A stretch of DNA of 64,000 nucleotides from assembly GCA_030710605.1 (NCBI GenBank), contig CP092877.1, positions 43,756,406 through 43,820,405 of the forward strand. Direction: 5' to 3'. This DNA comes from Cordylochernes scorpioides (Eukaryota > Arthropoda > Arachnida > Pseudoscorpiones > Chernetidae). A program made the translations under genes and the position numbers. This document shows positions 1-9,752 of the stretch, one piece after another. The first letter of the stretch is position 1. Each line of letters starts with the position of its first letter. The notes under the pieces are model-generated. The model did no database searches. It had not been told where the DNA came from and saw only the letters and a program-made list of their open reading frames with translations.

Positions 1-270
1 TTGAGGTACAGCTTGCACCACGCTGATGAGGGCCAACAGCCCGAAACGCGTCCGTGGTTAGCTTTTCTTGATTAATCAAGAATGGGTATTTGGCCAACTC
101 TGGAATAATTAAAAATCAACGAGAATAGTTTATATTTATTCCGATAGATGGCGCAAGCCATCAGCAACTTTCAGTTGCTCGATAAGAAGAAGCCTTTTTC
201 TTAATTTATGCACCTTATCCCAGTACAATATTACATTTGTACTATTTTTTCACATTTTGTGAAATATTGT
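1..270 (+). repeat. Hammerhead-bearing interspersed repeat, copy 1
   Basis: Reads in order: a hammerhead core (17-58), an 18-base palindrome built on TTCTTGAT/ATCAAGAA near position 68, a TTGGCCAA-like block, an AGATGGCGC block near 150, and a T-rich tail. The whole stretch matches 59200-59440 in inverted orientation. The same block order recurs at 16231-16378 and 59990-60116. This looks like one dispersed, probably non-autonomous family that uses a ribozyme in the way retrozymes and some Penelope-like terminal repeats do. No coding capacity was seen. The outer boundary is uncertain because the window starts here. Confidence 0.7.
17..58 (+). ncRNA. Hammerhead ribozyme, type I arrangement
   Basis: All conserved parts are present in order. 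Helix I is ACCACG (17-22) with CGTGGT (53-58). The core CTGATGA is at 23-29. Helix II is GGGC (30-33) with GCCC (39-42) and loop CAACA. GAAA is at 43-46. A minimal helix III is made from ACGCGT (46-51), and the cleavage triplet GTC is at 50-52. Very short helix III stems are known from hammerheads of Penelope-like elements and retrozymes, where the RNA is thought to cleave as a dimer. Activity is inferred. Confidence 0.85.
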
Positions 271-1436
271 TATTAAAATTTACCTGTATGGTTTGATTTT
301 GAATAGAAAGTTGTTGATCCAACCCAATATGTTTCCCAAGTTTTCTGAGTTTGAGGGAGTTCATTTTTCTAATCAGACCCTGTCAAATTTGTAGAGATCG
401 ACAAAGGCTGCTATAACTTATTTTGAGTAATGGGGAAAATTATTCTGAATTTGGTGATCAATTTTATATAATAACTCCACTTTCAAGTCCGGATGAGAAT
501 GGAGGAGTGAAAGCAGTAACCAACTCACAAAAAAAAAGATAAGTTCAGCTGGTCCGGTTGATGGTATCCTGCAAGGGCTCCTGATCCAGGAAAACGAGAG
601 AAACAGTGCTTTACTCCATGTTAGGATCAGCTGCACATGAAATCTGTTCCTTATGACAGAATCAGCCATTTCATTTGGAATCTAAGAGATGACCTACTAC
701 TGAGGAATGCTCCCAGTCTTAATGACTAGAGCAGACATTTTACATATCTCATTCATTATGGTTTTTGTGTTACATGAATATCATCAAATAACTTTCAACA
801 GTACACTATTTGTTTCATATTGTTTCGAAATAAACATTGTGACAAACTAGTATTTTTTGTTGTTGTATATTTGTTAAGTCTATTACTACATTTGTGTATT
901 CTTTTGGGTTTATTTGAATATTTTATAAGCCTATGTTTTCTCCTCTCATAACTCTTTATCCCACATCGAGGTTTGCCTTACTTGTTGAAAGGACAACAAT
1001 GGGCTTGTTATTAGTTAGAAGAAATGGTTGTTGTCTCCCCCAGAGTTCTCGGATGCTGATTCATCCTGGTATAGCTAGCAAGAAATCTGCCTCCATTCTA
1101 TAACTAAGCTCTTCGAAAACGTGCAAGAGGAAATGTGTGGGTTTTCTCTGTAGATATACAAGCCTCTTCGTTGATATGGGACTACTCATGTACGTGCATT
1201 GCATGAAATCAAGAAGCTCTTCGAAGTTCCTAGCCTGTGATATCGTCAACCTGGGATCTCTTTGTTGCCGAATGTAGCTGGAATCTAGGATCTATTTGTT
1301 GAATCTGGAGCAAAATAATTCTTCGACGTTGAAACCTGTGGCATCGTTTAGTCTGTGCCTAAGATCTCTTGGTCGTTTCACGTGTCTTGTCATAGCTGGA
1401 ACGATAGAATTCAGATATGTGGAAGTCTGCGTCTAC

Positions 1437-1715
1437 GTATTCTGAGACCTCTTCGCCGTCGCCGCCCGCGCCAAGAAACTCATCGCCGTCGCCGCCCGTA
1501 GCTGGACCCTCTTCGCCGTCGCCGCCCGCGCCTGGTACCTCTTCGCCTTCGCCGCCCGTAGCTGGAACCTCTTCGCCGTCGTCACCCGCGCCAAGAACCT
1601 CTTCGCCGTCGTCGCCCGCGCCTGGAACCTTTTCGCCGTCGCCGCCCGCGCCTGGAACCTCTTCGCCGTCGCCTGCCTCAGGAACCTCTTCGACGTCGCC
1701 CGTAGCTGAAACAAG
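1437..1715. repeat. 30-bp GC-rich minisatellite, about nine units
   Basis: A 30-base unit, CCTCTTCGCCGTCGCCGCCC followed by a variable ten bases (GTAGCTGGAA or GCGCCTGGAA), repeats with small changes. Because 30 is divisible by three, both strands stay open for long stretches and give spurious Ser/Pro- or Ala/Arg-rich reading frames. Related arrays lie at 48570-48740 and 53750-54110, at the same place in the other unit copies. Confidence 0.85.
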
Positions 1716-2129
1716 AGAGTTCTTCGACGTCCATCTTCGCTCCGCACCAAGCCAAGTCTCAAGAACGGTGGCTTTGGGTCGGGATAGGATGTCTTTCTCG
1801 GTGTTGTCAATAAAGGTTTGTGGTTTTTATTTTACTGTTGTAGAGACATCCTATCCTGCCCAATGCCCCACCCAAGTCCCAAGGATCCTTCTCAAGAACT
1901 TCCCCAAGTATCAACAGCGTCTTGTTCCCAGCGATACCTCATGGCCTCAATAAACCAGCAGTTTGGTGAATTATTGTGTTGATTAACTTGATAATGAGAT
2001 AGCATAAACTTCAAATTTGACACACAATACTAATTCACTTGAACCACCTATGTCTATAAATGAAAGTGTTCTCTTTTTATAACCTGTGCATACTCAACAT
2101 AGTAAAATATATATAATTAAAATTTGTAG

Positions 2130-2320
2130 CACTTACAAATGTGCCAGAGCCCTGTTTTGTTACTTGTACTCGCTAGTGGGGTTGTAGATTTGCAAGAATC
2201 GGGGGACATTGAAGTATTTTTTTTTTATTAGAAAAAATTGCCCAATTCGGGATTCGATCCCGAGTCATAGCGGTCGAAAACCAACGGTTTAGACCATCCT
2301 TCTACCGACCCCCTAAAAAT
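2130..2320 (-). mobile_element. tRNA-derived SINE, copy 1
   Basis: On the minus strand a tRNA-like head (2312-2240) holds an A-box-like TGGTCTAAACCG and a B-box GGATCGAATCCCG. It is followed by a T-rich stretch and a conserved body that ends in GGGCTCTGGCAC. The same head and body recur at 49090-49265 (minus), 19120-19300, 22005-22180 and, in part, 58735-58870. This pattern fits a Pol III-transcribed SINE. The parent tRNA was not identified. Confidence 0.7.
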
Positions 2321-2565
2321 CTTCGTAAATACGCTATAAACTTGTGAAAAAATATTTAAAATAAAATATATTAAAAATAAAAAAGTTCAGGTGTTGATAA
2401 TAAAAACAAGGCATATTAAAAAAATAGAGAGAGATTTTCCTAATAAAGAAAAAAGTAATCTGAAACATTATGAAGTTGTTTCCAATCTTAAAAAATCTTA
2501 TCAATATTTTATATATTAACTAGAATCATATTAGGAAAATATAACATGATAATATGATGCATTGG

Positions 2566-2735
2566 CGTGCCATCTGTTATGAAAATTTGACACTATTATA
2601 GACACGTATGATTCTTTTAAAAATTAAACAATTTTAACTGCCCTTACTGCAATGGTTAAAGTTAATGGGAGGGACTGGCTCATCAGTGGTGAACCCTCCC
2701 AGCGGTTTCTCCAGTTTAATCTACCATACCGCTAT
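2566..2735. mobile_element. Short interspersed repeat (MITE-A), copy
   Basis: Contains GCCATCTGTTATG, a TACTGCCCTTACTGC block, a 7-bp hairpin stem (GGGAGGG/CCCTCCC) around CTCATCAG, and GGTAGATTAAA-like sequence on the opposite strand. The same blocks recur at 49520-49710, 56550-58230 (split), 60940-61115, 61180-61400, 62035-62215 and 63055-63125. It is non-coding and mobilised by an unknown partner. Confidence 0.6.
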
Positions 2736-2805
2736 TGCCTAGTGTGATAAAAAATATCCAGGAATGCTAAATATTTGAATAAATACAAAATATAATAAAG
2801 TTTAT

Positions 2806-3850
2806 TTAAAATTTCTCAAAATAATCACCGTCACTATCTATACACTTGCTCCATCTTTTTTTCCAAATATCAAAACACCTCTGGAAATCCTTATCTTTCA
2901 GGCTTTTCAAAATATCATTCGTATTCTTCTTTATTTCAGGTAGTGAGTCAAATCGATGTCCTTTTAAGGCTTTTTTAATTTTAGGGTAAAGGAAAAAGTC
3001 GTCGTGAGCAAGGTCAGGAGAATAGGGTGGCTGGGGTAGTAAAGCAATTCCGTGTTTAGCCAAATAAGAGTTGTACAGTGACGGCCGTATGTGGCCGCGC
3101 GTTGTCATGATGCAAGAGCCAATTTTCCTGATTGCAATTTTCGGGTCGTTTCTAACGCACAGCCTCCCTTAAACGTTGCAATACATCAAGATAGTAGTGT
3201 TGATTAATGGTCTGACCCTCGGGCACAAATTCATAATGTACCAATCCCTTTACATCAAAGAAATTGATAAGAAGACACTTAAGCTTCGATTTGATCATCC
3301 TTGCTTTCTTGAATCTTGGTTCTCCAGGCTCTAGCCACTGGCTTGTTTGCCTCTTAGTCTCGGGATCATATTCGTACACCCATGTTTCATCTCCCGTGAT
3401 AACATTTTTGAGCCAATGGGGATCTTTTTAAATATTTTGACCATGTTTTTGCACGTTTCTTTGCGATGTTCTTTCTGCTAATTCGTTAAGAGATATTAAG
3501 ATGCAGATCATTCTTTATGATGATTTGGAGTATTCCAAAAGAGATATTCAAATCTTCTGATAGCTCTCTGATAGTTATTCTTGGGTTTTCTTTGAACGAT
3601 GTCTTGATTTTGAGCGCATTTTCGGGGTTTCTAATCGATAAAGGTCTGCCAGTGTGTAGATCATCCTTGACGCTTGTTCGTCCAGCTTTAAATCATGCAA
3701 ACCATTCAAATGTCCTCGATTGTGATAGAGCATCTTCTTTAAAAGTCTGTTTCAACATTTGAAATGATTCGGAAGATTTTTTCCCTAATTTAAATCAAAA
3801 GCTGTTTTTCAATACAGTTCATACTGAAGTTAGAAAATGTTCTGATATAC
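2806..3850 (-). pseudogene. Decayed mariner transposase
   Basis: Minus-strand fragments match mariner transposase in several frames. The middle part (3379-3152) has a DExWVY-type first catalytic block followed by the Trp- and Lys-rich segment usual after it. The HHDNARPHT block with the second Asp lies near 3100 in another frame. The C-terminal part (3108-2806) has PPYSPDLAHDDFF with the third Asp and ends in a GDYFE motif. The N-terminal helix-turn-helix region survives only as scraps up to about 3850. Frameshifts and deletions make it non-functional. A better-preserved sister copy lies at 49785-50900. Confidence 0.9.
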
Positions 3851-3899
3851 TCGAGCTTATAAATTCCAAAAAAAACGTGAACGCGTGCTTCTGTGTGAT

Positions 3900-4961
3900 C
3901 AATCTTTTTCTACGTGTTGATAAATGTTTTATCTATAAGGTCCTTATAAAATTATTTCATTATTTTGAATATTTTATATGATCCAGTCTCATTCCTGAAA
4001 ATTATTGTTCACACGTTGTATTTTGCATTTTTCGGTTTTCCTTTTATAGTGATACTGATGCTAGACTCTTGGAATGGCTCTTTAGATGAGCTATGGACAT
4101 AAGCTTTGAGGGCAGTAGAATTACATATAATATGCTTCGAGGAATCGCTCTTCCTTAATAGTCCTTAATAGTGTAAAATTTCATAATATAATAACATCAA
4201 AGGTTAATAAATGTGATTTTGAGAAGATCTACAGGAGTTGGCTGATGGTTTCGGCTACGATGGCTTCAATTCTTTCTATTTCAGATTGATTCAGATAGAC
4301 TGAGAAACAGCATTTTCCAAAATAGGTCTTATGAATGTATGATGTTCTGTTCGTAAGGTATTTGCATTTAAACCCTTTTTAAAAGATTTCTAAGTCTGTT
4401 TTCATCTTTGTGTGTATCATGGGATCGATCATTTTTCTTTAAAGTGATAGAAGAGTCAGTTGTGATACCCCAGGGTATCTTAGAGAATCTGAACATTTAA
4501 GATTTCTGAGCTATTTAGAAGTATATAGTTATTTGTGAGAAGCAATCGTGAGTTGTGTGGTAAGGATGCACAAGAGGCAAGGATCTAGGAGCAAACATTC
4601 TTGAGAAGTAGATTGGAGAGGAAAGTGAAGAAAGTCCGAGGACCACCCTGGGAACAACTGGCGCGGAGTCGACTTCAAAGCGAATTGTCCCCTGATCATC
4701 ACTTTCAGGCCCTTTTAAACTATTCTCATCATGTTAAATAGTACTCGTAGAGGGAGAACGGGGTGGTGACCCCCCGAAATGTCTATTGTTAGACATGTGG
4801 TTGACTAGAGGTGTGATCTGACCAGCCAATGTTCTCTTTTCTCTCCCTATACTCTATCTCTCTTCCACACAGATTATCTTTATTTAAATATTTCTATTTT
4901 TTAATATCATATGACTATTCTATTCACGGCCTAAAATTATTTTAACAGATGTAAAGGCATA
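3900..4961. repeat. Unit spacer, nearly identical to 51091-51950 from 4101 on
   Basis: No gene seen. From about 4101 to 4960 this matches 51091-51950 with only isolated differences by eye (for example one base near 4612). The sequence just before 4101 differs much more between the two copies. A more diverged partial copy is at 15150-15545. Confidence 0.8.
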
Positions 4962-5076
4962 TTCATATATATATATATATAGTGTAAAAACTATATAACA
5001 AAATTATAACAGTGATTCCAAATTTAAAACTCAAGGAGCAAACTGATAAGAATGATAACTCATATCAAGTAGATTT

Positions 5077-5260
5077 TGTTGTGTTGTTTATCTTTTATAA
5101 ACTACAACTTATATATTTATTATTTAATTATAATTATTTATTTATCACACACATTTAAATTTAGTAAAGATTAATTATATATTTACAAAACACAGTCAGT
5201 CTATTGTTCTAATTCCATTTTTTATATTCACATCACTTATATATTTCACACTATTCTACA
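5077..5260 (-). repeat. gypsy 3' LTR
   Basis: Begins TGTTGTG and ends TCTACA on the plus strand, and matches 7647-7693 plus 8302-8438. It is flanked on the outside by GATTT. Confidence 0.9.
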
Positions 5261-5278
5261 TATTCCTCCCTTGTTTAG

Positions 5279-6337
5279 TTAGTATCTAATCATGTCCTTA
5301 AATCTAGAAGGAACATGTATTTGTCTTCCACTTCTAGTGATGACAGTCTTGTTTTCATTCTCATTAGGTGATTCATTTGGGTATAAACATGGATTTTTTG
5401 TAAGAGCTTCTTTCAATTTTCTGAATGAGTCCTCTTCTTTCTTGCTCCACTTCCATTTTATGTCCTTTCTTGTCAAATTATTAAGTGGTTCGGCTAACTT
5501 TGAAAAGTCTGGAATGAATTTTCTTAAAAATCCGCATGTACCTAAAAATGATTTTAGAGAATCTACATTTTCAGGTTTTGAAAAACTTAGAACACTTTCT
5601 ATTTTCTTTGGATCAGGTCTAATTCCATCTTTACTAACAATATGGCCTAATATTTCCAATTCATTTAGAGCAAATTTACATTTACTTTTGTTTAGTTTGA
5701 GTCCAACTTGTTGAAATCTTTCAAATACTTTTTTCAGTCTTTGATCCAATTGTTCTATAGATTGCGCATATACAATCACATCATCTATGTAGCATAACAC
5801 TCCTTCTAAATGAGACAATATTGAGTTCATAGCTTTTTGAAAAGCTTCAGGTGCGCTGCAAAGTCCAAAAGGAATTTTGCAAAATCTGTAGCATCCTCTG
5901 GGTGCAATAAAGGTGGTCAATGGCCTGGACTTTTCATCAAGTTCAATTTGCCAAAAGCCTTTCTTCGCATCAAGTTTAGCAAAAACTTTTGCTCCCTGCA
6001 ATGCTTGCAATATATTGTCAACTGTTGGTATAGGATATCTCTCTCTAACTATGGCTTTATTCACTTCTCTCAGATCAACACATAGTCTGATTTCTTCAGT
6101 ACCCTTTTTTGGAACTGCCACAATGTTTGAGATCCATTCAGAAGCTTCATGGACTTCCTCAATAATGCCATCTTCTATCATTTTGTCTAGCTCTTGATTG
6201 ATGGCTTCTACCATTTTATATGGAAAATGTCTGCATCTCTGAGCTACAGGAGTAACATTTTCTTTTAGAGTTATTTTTTTACTATAACCCTTCACATTTC
6301 CTTGACCTTGAAAAAGGTTCATGTTTTCTTGTATCAC
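5279..6337 (-). pseudogene. gypsy Pol: reverse transcriptase with RNase H and integrase deleted
   Basis: The 352-residue frame has a clear Ty3/gypsy RT: a [18 protein letters not shown] block near residues 75-95, [13 protein letters not shown] with the first catalytic Asp near 120, [13 protein letters not shown] near 155, and the YIDD active site near 185. Around residue 318, after a [13 protein letters not shown] segment typical of the RT/RNase H junction, the frame runs straight into a RSGR...PSRFKD-type tail that normally ends integrase. RNase H and almost all of integrase are therefore missing without a frameshift. The frame overlaps the Gag frame by a few bases in the -1 register, so expression by ribosomal frameshift is plausible. 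No ATG is needed upstream. Confidence 0.88.
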
Positions 6338-7590
6338 AAATTATATATATCCTTCGGAATAACTTCCTGTTGAATATTCCTTATTTTTGTTCCACGCTTT
6401 ATAATTTCTAATTCGAAACTTGCTTTCTTTCCTAAAAGAGGTTCTGCTTTACCTTCAATCACAAAAATCTGTTCCTTTATAGACCTTTCACCCCATGAAA
6501 CATCTGCAAAGAAATATCCACAACATGGAAGAGGTGAAGTTTGTCCATAGGCATAAAATTTCCTTTCTGTACCATTTAAAGTTGGCATTTGAGACTTAGG
6601 AAAAATATTTTTCAAATTTTCAAGTCCTATGAATGTTGTATCACTACCTGTATCAATAGTCATTGTTATTTCCTTTCCATCTATATAGATATTTTCTTTG
6701 TTATCAGAGCCTAAAAAGAAAGTGTATTCATCTGAGTCTTCATTATTTTCTGAAATATTTTGAATATTTCTTTTCTTTCCTTCAATATTTTTATATTTAT
6801 TTTTATTTCTACAAACTCTATTAAGATGACCCATCTTGTTACAAAATGTGCATTTCATATTTCTAGCTCCACATTTATATGGAGGATGTGTAGTTAAGCC
6901 ACATCTATAGCATTCTTCCAAATTAGGTGCACTTACCTTGGAGGTGCTTCCTTTTTGATGGTACACATTATGAGCTTTTTGTCCTTTAACAGTTGATTCA
7001 TTAGCTGCTTGGAAATTATTTTTATAGTTTACTCTATTTATTGAGGTCATATCTTCATAGGTCAATACTCTAAATTCTTCTTTGGCTGTTTCAAACATTC
7101 TTGATATCTCAATTGTTCTTTGAAGATTCAAATTATCTTGTTGCAACAACTTTTCTTTTAATTGCCTATTATAGCATTTTTCTATTATCTGATCTCTGAT
7201 CATGTCTTCTTCTAAATTTCCAAATTCACAGGATTTGACTAATTCTCTTAGGGCAATGACATATGAATCAATATTTTCATCTGTATTTTGTTTTCTTTGC
7301 CTAAATTTAAATCGTTCTGATACAATATTTTTTTGTGGTGTGAAATATTTAGTTAAAGCTTCTTTTGCTTTTTCATACGTATCTTTTTCTTCTGGAAAAT
7401 TAAAGAAAATTCTTTGGACTTGTGGTCCAAGGCAATGCAAAAGTGTTGCCCTTTTAACGTCATCTTTCTTTGTTGAAACACCGCTTGCTAATTCATAAAT
7501 TAAATATGAATTCATCCAATGTTTGTACTCGGAATACAAATCTGTAGCATTAAGGTTCAACGGTAATGGAGACGTCAAATTATTTGCCAT
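6334..7590 (-). CDS. gypsy Gag with zinc knuckles and aspartic protease
   Basis: The 418-residue open frame starts at an ATG shortly inside the 5' LTR. Residues ~20-190 resemble the retrotransposon Gag capsid region (a YFTPQKN...ERFKFR block and helical charged segments). Two cysteine clusters follow: [14 protein letters not shown] and a CCHC knuckle, [14 protein letters not shown], near 245-265. A retropepsin-like protease follows with active site DTGSDT near residue 310 and a LLGKKA block near 390. The product would form the particle and process the polyprotein in the cytoplasm. No stop or frameshift was seen, so this part may still be expressible although Pol is crippled. Confidence 0.9.
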   Translation of the reverse strand: MANNLTSPLPLNLNATDLYSEYKHWMNSYLIYELASGVSTKKDDVKRATLLHCLGPQVQRIFFNFPEEKDTYEKAKEALTKYFTPQKNIVSERFKFRQRKQNTDENIDSYVIALRELVKSCEFGNLEEDMIRDQIIEKCYNRQLKEKLLQQDNLNLQRTIEISRMFETAKEEFRVLTYEDMTSINRVNYKNNFQAANESTVKGQKAHNVYHQKGSTSKVSAPNLEECYRCGLTTHPPYKCGARNMKCTFCNKMGHLNRVCRNKNKYKNIEGKKRNIQNISENNEDSDEYTFFLGSDNKENIYIDGKEITMTIDTGSDTTFIGLENLKNIFPKSQMPTLNGTERKFYAYGQTSPLPCCGYFFADVSWGERSIKEQIFVIEGKAEPLLGKKASFELEIIKRGTKIRNIQQEVIPKDIYNL

Positions 7591-7630
7591 CTTCTGTTAC
7601 GCTTATTTAATTATTATTATTATTTTTTAA

Positions 7631-7642
7631 TCCTCGTCGCCA
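7631..7642 (-). other. gypsy primer-binding site
   Basis: TGGCGACGAGGA on the minus strand, four bases inside the 5' LTR. It begins with TGG as expected for complementarity to a tRNA CCA end. The tRNA was not identified. Confidence 0.6.
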
Positions 7643-7693
7643 AATATGTTGTGTTGTTTATCTTTTATAAACTACAACTTATATATTTATTAT

Positions 7694-8286
7694 AAAACTA
7701 TTTTTGAGGCGTATTATTCTTTTTAAAATAAAACAATTTCTACTGTCCTTACTGCGATGAAAAAATTAAAGGGTTAAAGTTAAAGGTACAGAGATTTTAT
7801 AACAGAGGTACAATATTAGAGGCAGGGAGGTACAGATATTTTATAACAGATATACAGTAGTTGAAGACAGGGAGGCCCAGATATTTTATTGACAGAGGTA
7901 CAGTAGCTAAAGACAGAGAGGTACAGATATTTTATAACAGAGGTACAGTAGTTAAAGACAGGGAGAAACAAATGTTTTAAAATAAAAACATAAATCCTCC
8001 AGGGAAAAGATTCTTTTAAAAATATTTTTATTTAAAATATCTCGAGCTTTCGGGCAAGTAAGCCCTTCTACGGGAGAAACTATTTTACATCCTTAATACG
8101 CCACAATAAAATAATATTTAAACTTAAATACAGTTCTTTAGTTGTTTACATTTGTTTTGAGGCATAATCAACGCGGGCTTCTATTGCAGTAAGGACAGTA
8201 GAAATTGTTTTATTTTAAAAAGAATAATACGCCTCAAAAATAGTTTTATAATTTGATAACAGATGGCGCTCTAGTACATCGTAACA
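7694..8286. mobile_element. Fold-back MITE inside the gypsy LTR
   Basis: The 593-bp insertion has a left arm 7694-7757 whose inverted copy is 8185-8248 (starting AAAACTATTTTTGAGGCG), followed by an asymmetric tail containing CAGATGGCGCTCTAG. The 15-bp direct repeat TTATATATTTATTAT flanks it (7679-7693 and 8287-8301). The interior has about four units of a 45-bp tandem repeat (7785-7968). It is non-coding. The TACTGTCCTTACTGC motif links it to the MITE-A family. Confidence 0.8.
7785..7968. repeat. 45-bp tandem repeat, about four units
   Basis: Units start with GGTACAGATATTTTATAACA-like sequence and end with AAAGACAGGGA-like sequence, with single-base variation. Confidence 0.8.
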
Positions 8287-8443
8287 TTATATATTTATTA
8301 TTTAATTATAATTATTTATTTATCACACACATTTAAATTTAGTAAAGATTATTTATATATTTACAAAACACAGTCAGTCTATTGTTCTAATTCCATTTTT
8401 TATATTCACATCACTTATATATTTCACACTATTCTACAGATTT

Positions 8444-9750
8444 GATTAAATTAGCAAGCTAAATCTAAATTAATTATAATAATAAATAGTTGTTTAATTT
8501 TATAGTCCAGTTTTGTTTTAAAATTATCTTCACTATTTTGATCAATTAAATTTAAATTATAAAATTTGTAAATAGTTATTATTTAGTAGAGAGAGAGAAA
8601 AAAAATCCTTTACTTCTAATACATCATCCAGTTAATTATATATTTATAATTAATAACAATAAAAATTAACAACGTAACGTCTTTTGCATCGGTTTTTACA
8701 CGTCATTTAGACATACTCTATCCTATATATAGAATAATAGAAGTGAGAATATATTTAATATTATAAATTTTAGTAGTTAGAGAAAAGAGAGAAAGACAGA
8801 ACCATGTACTTTTAATCAAACTAATAATAAGAAAAAAAAAGTTTTGTAAAGAAGGTAGATAAGATTGTTAGTATATATATATATATTTTTATAATTTTAT
8901 ATTTTATCCTTTTTTTTTTTTAAAGATTTTTTGAAATTTTTTATTTTAAAATATGATTATAAATAGTTGTATTTAGCAATATATCTATAATATGAATTAA
9001 CTTTTGTTATAAGTTTGGTTATTATGTTTAGAAACCTAATGGTAGACCAGACATACACAAAAAAATTTAAATTGAAATAATTATTGGAAAAAGAGATCTG
9101 CTGGACCGGGGATTTTCAAATAAAAATCCAGCTGACATTTCACCCCTTCTTTATTATGTCATATACCTCTTTTAAACCGGATTTTATGTGTTAATATTAA
9201 GTTACTTCAGTGAAACATTTATATGAACAGATATACCAAAATACAATTGTTAACAAATTCCAACTGTAAACCTACCTCGTCCGCGGCGTCCTCCATTGTG
9301 ACCATCTATTTCTGGATGACACATGTTGCGGGGGGGACATTTCAAAATTAGACCATTTATTCTGAATTTTTTAACAACAAGACAATCAAAGAAGAAAGAA
9401 AAAGTAGTTAAGGGAAGAAAGCCAAACTTTATAATCTTTACAGTTAGTTATATCAATATAACTGATTCAACATTTATTCATCTTTTAATATTCCTTTAAA
9501 AAGGCAAATTATAAGAGTTTAATAAAGCTATTAATTGTGTAAATCCACCTTTATTTAATTTCCATTTTCCTCCCCAGAAATTGGAGATTAAACAAAATGA
9601 ATTCTATACAACAATATTTTAAAAATCTTGTGAAAAAATCTTCAAATCAGCTATTTTATCCAAGTTTAATTAACTGTTAAAGATTATAAATTTGTATTAG
9701 TTATTATTGAGAGAAATTATAGAAAGTTGATTTCATAAATGGATACTTCC
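8444..9750 (-). repeat. PLE 3' non-coding region / pseudo-LTR
   Basis: No gene. It is near-identical to 12708-14150 and, inverted, to 14457-15133. It is AT-rich, with one short GC-rich island near 9280-9340 (TCCGCGGCGTCC, a G-run). Confidence 0.8.
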
Positions 9751-9752
9751 AT

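Larger units (their letters stand above)
280..4962. repeat. Copy I of a ~5.2-kb repeated unit
   Basis: Landmarks occur in the same order as at 44905-45192 plus 47650-52570 and at 52571-54450: a block near 250, a block near 541, a 30-bp minisatellite near 1440, a SINE near 2140, a short repeat near 2570, mariner remains near 2806 and a spacer from 3900. The spacing between unit II and unit III landmarks, after subtracting the inserted Helentron, gives a period of about 5.2 kb. The unit has no recognisable gene of its own. This copy ends where PLE block 1 begins in an (AT)n tract. Confidence 0.75.
5077..8438 (-). mobile_element. Ty3/gypsy-type LTR retrotransposon, internally deleted
   Basis: The element has TG...CA LTRs at 5077-5260 (184 bp) and 7647-8438 (the same LTR with a 0.6-kb insertion). 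A 5-bp target duplication GATTT lies at 5072-5076 and 8439-8443. A primer-binding-like TGGCGACGAGGA (minus strand, 7642-7631) follows the 5' LTR, and a purine-rich tract precedes the 3' LTR near 5261-5272. It encodes Gag-protease and a shortened Pol. It interrupts PLE sequence, whose uninterrupted version is at 12700-12725. Confidence 0.93.
7647..8438 (-). repeat. gypsy 5' LTR carrying an inserted MITE
   Basis: Matches the 184-bp left LTR except for bases 7694-8301, which are an insertion plus one copy of its target duplication. Confidence 0.9.

Noticed and set aside
1417..1953. 178-codon Ser/Pro-rich frame
   Set aside because: The first half is the 30-bp minisatellite translated; the same region is open on the other strand. 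The rest has no known motif and copies II and III break it.
2640..2720. Hammerhead-like pieces in MITE-A (GGCGAAACC and CTGATGAGCC on one strand)
   Set aside because: The order would fit a circularly permuted hammerhead with GGC/GCC as helix II, but only five bases separate the would-be cleavage site from CTGATGA, too few for helix I. One copy (61290) also has a broken core.
9280..9345. Possible hammerhead in the PLE pseudo-LTR (GGACGAGG region)
   Set aside because: No CTGANGA core on either strand with a partner GAAA; only superficial resemblance.
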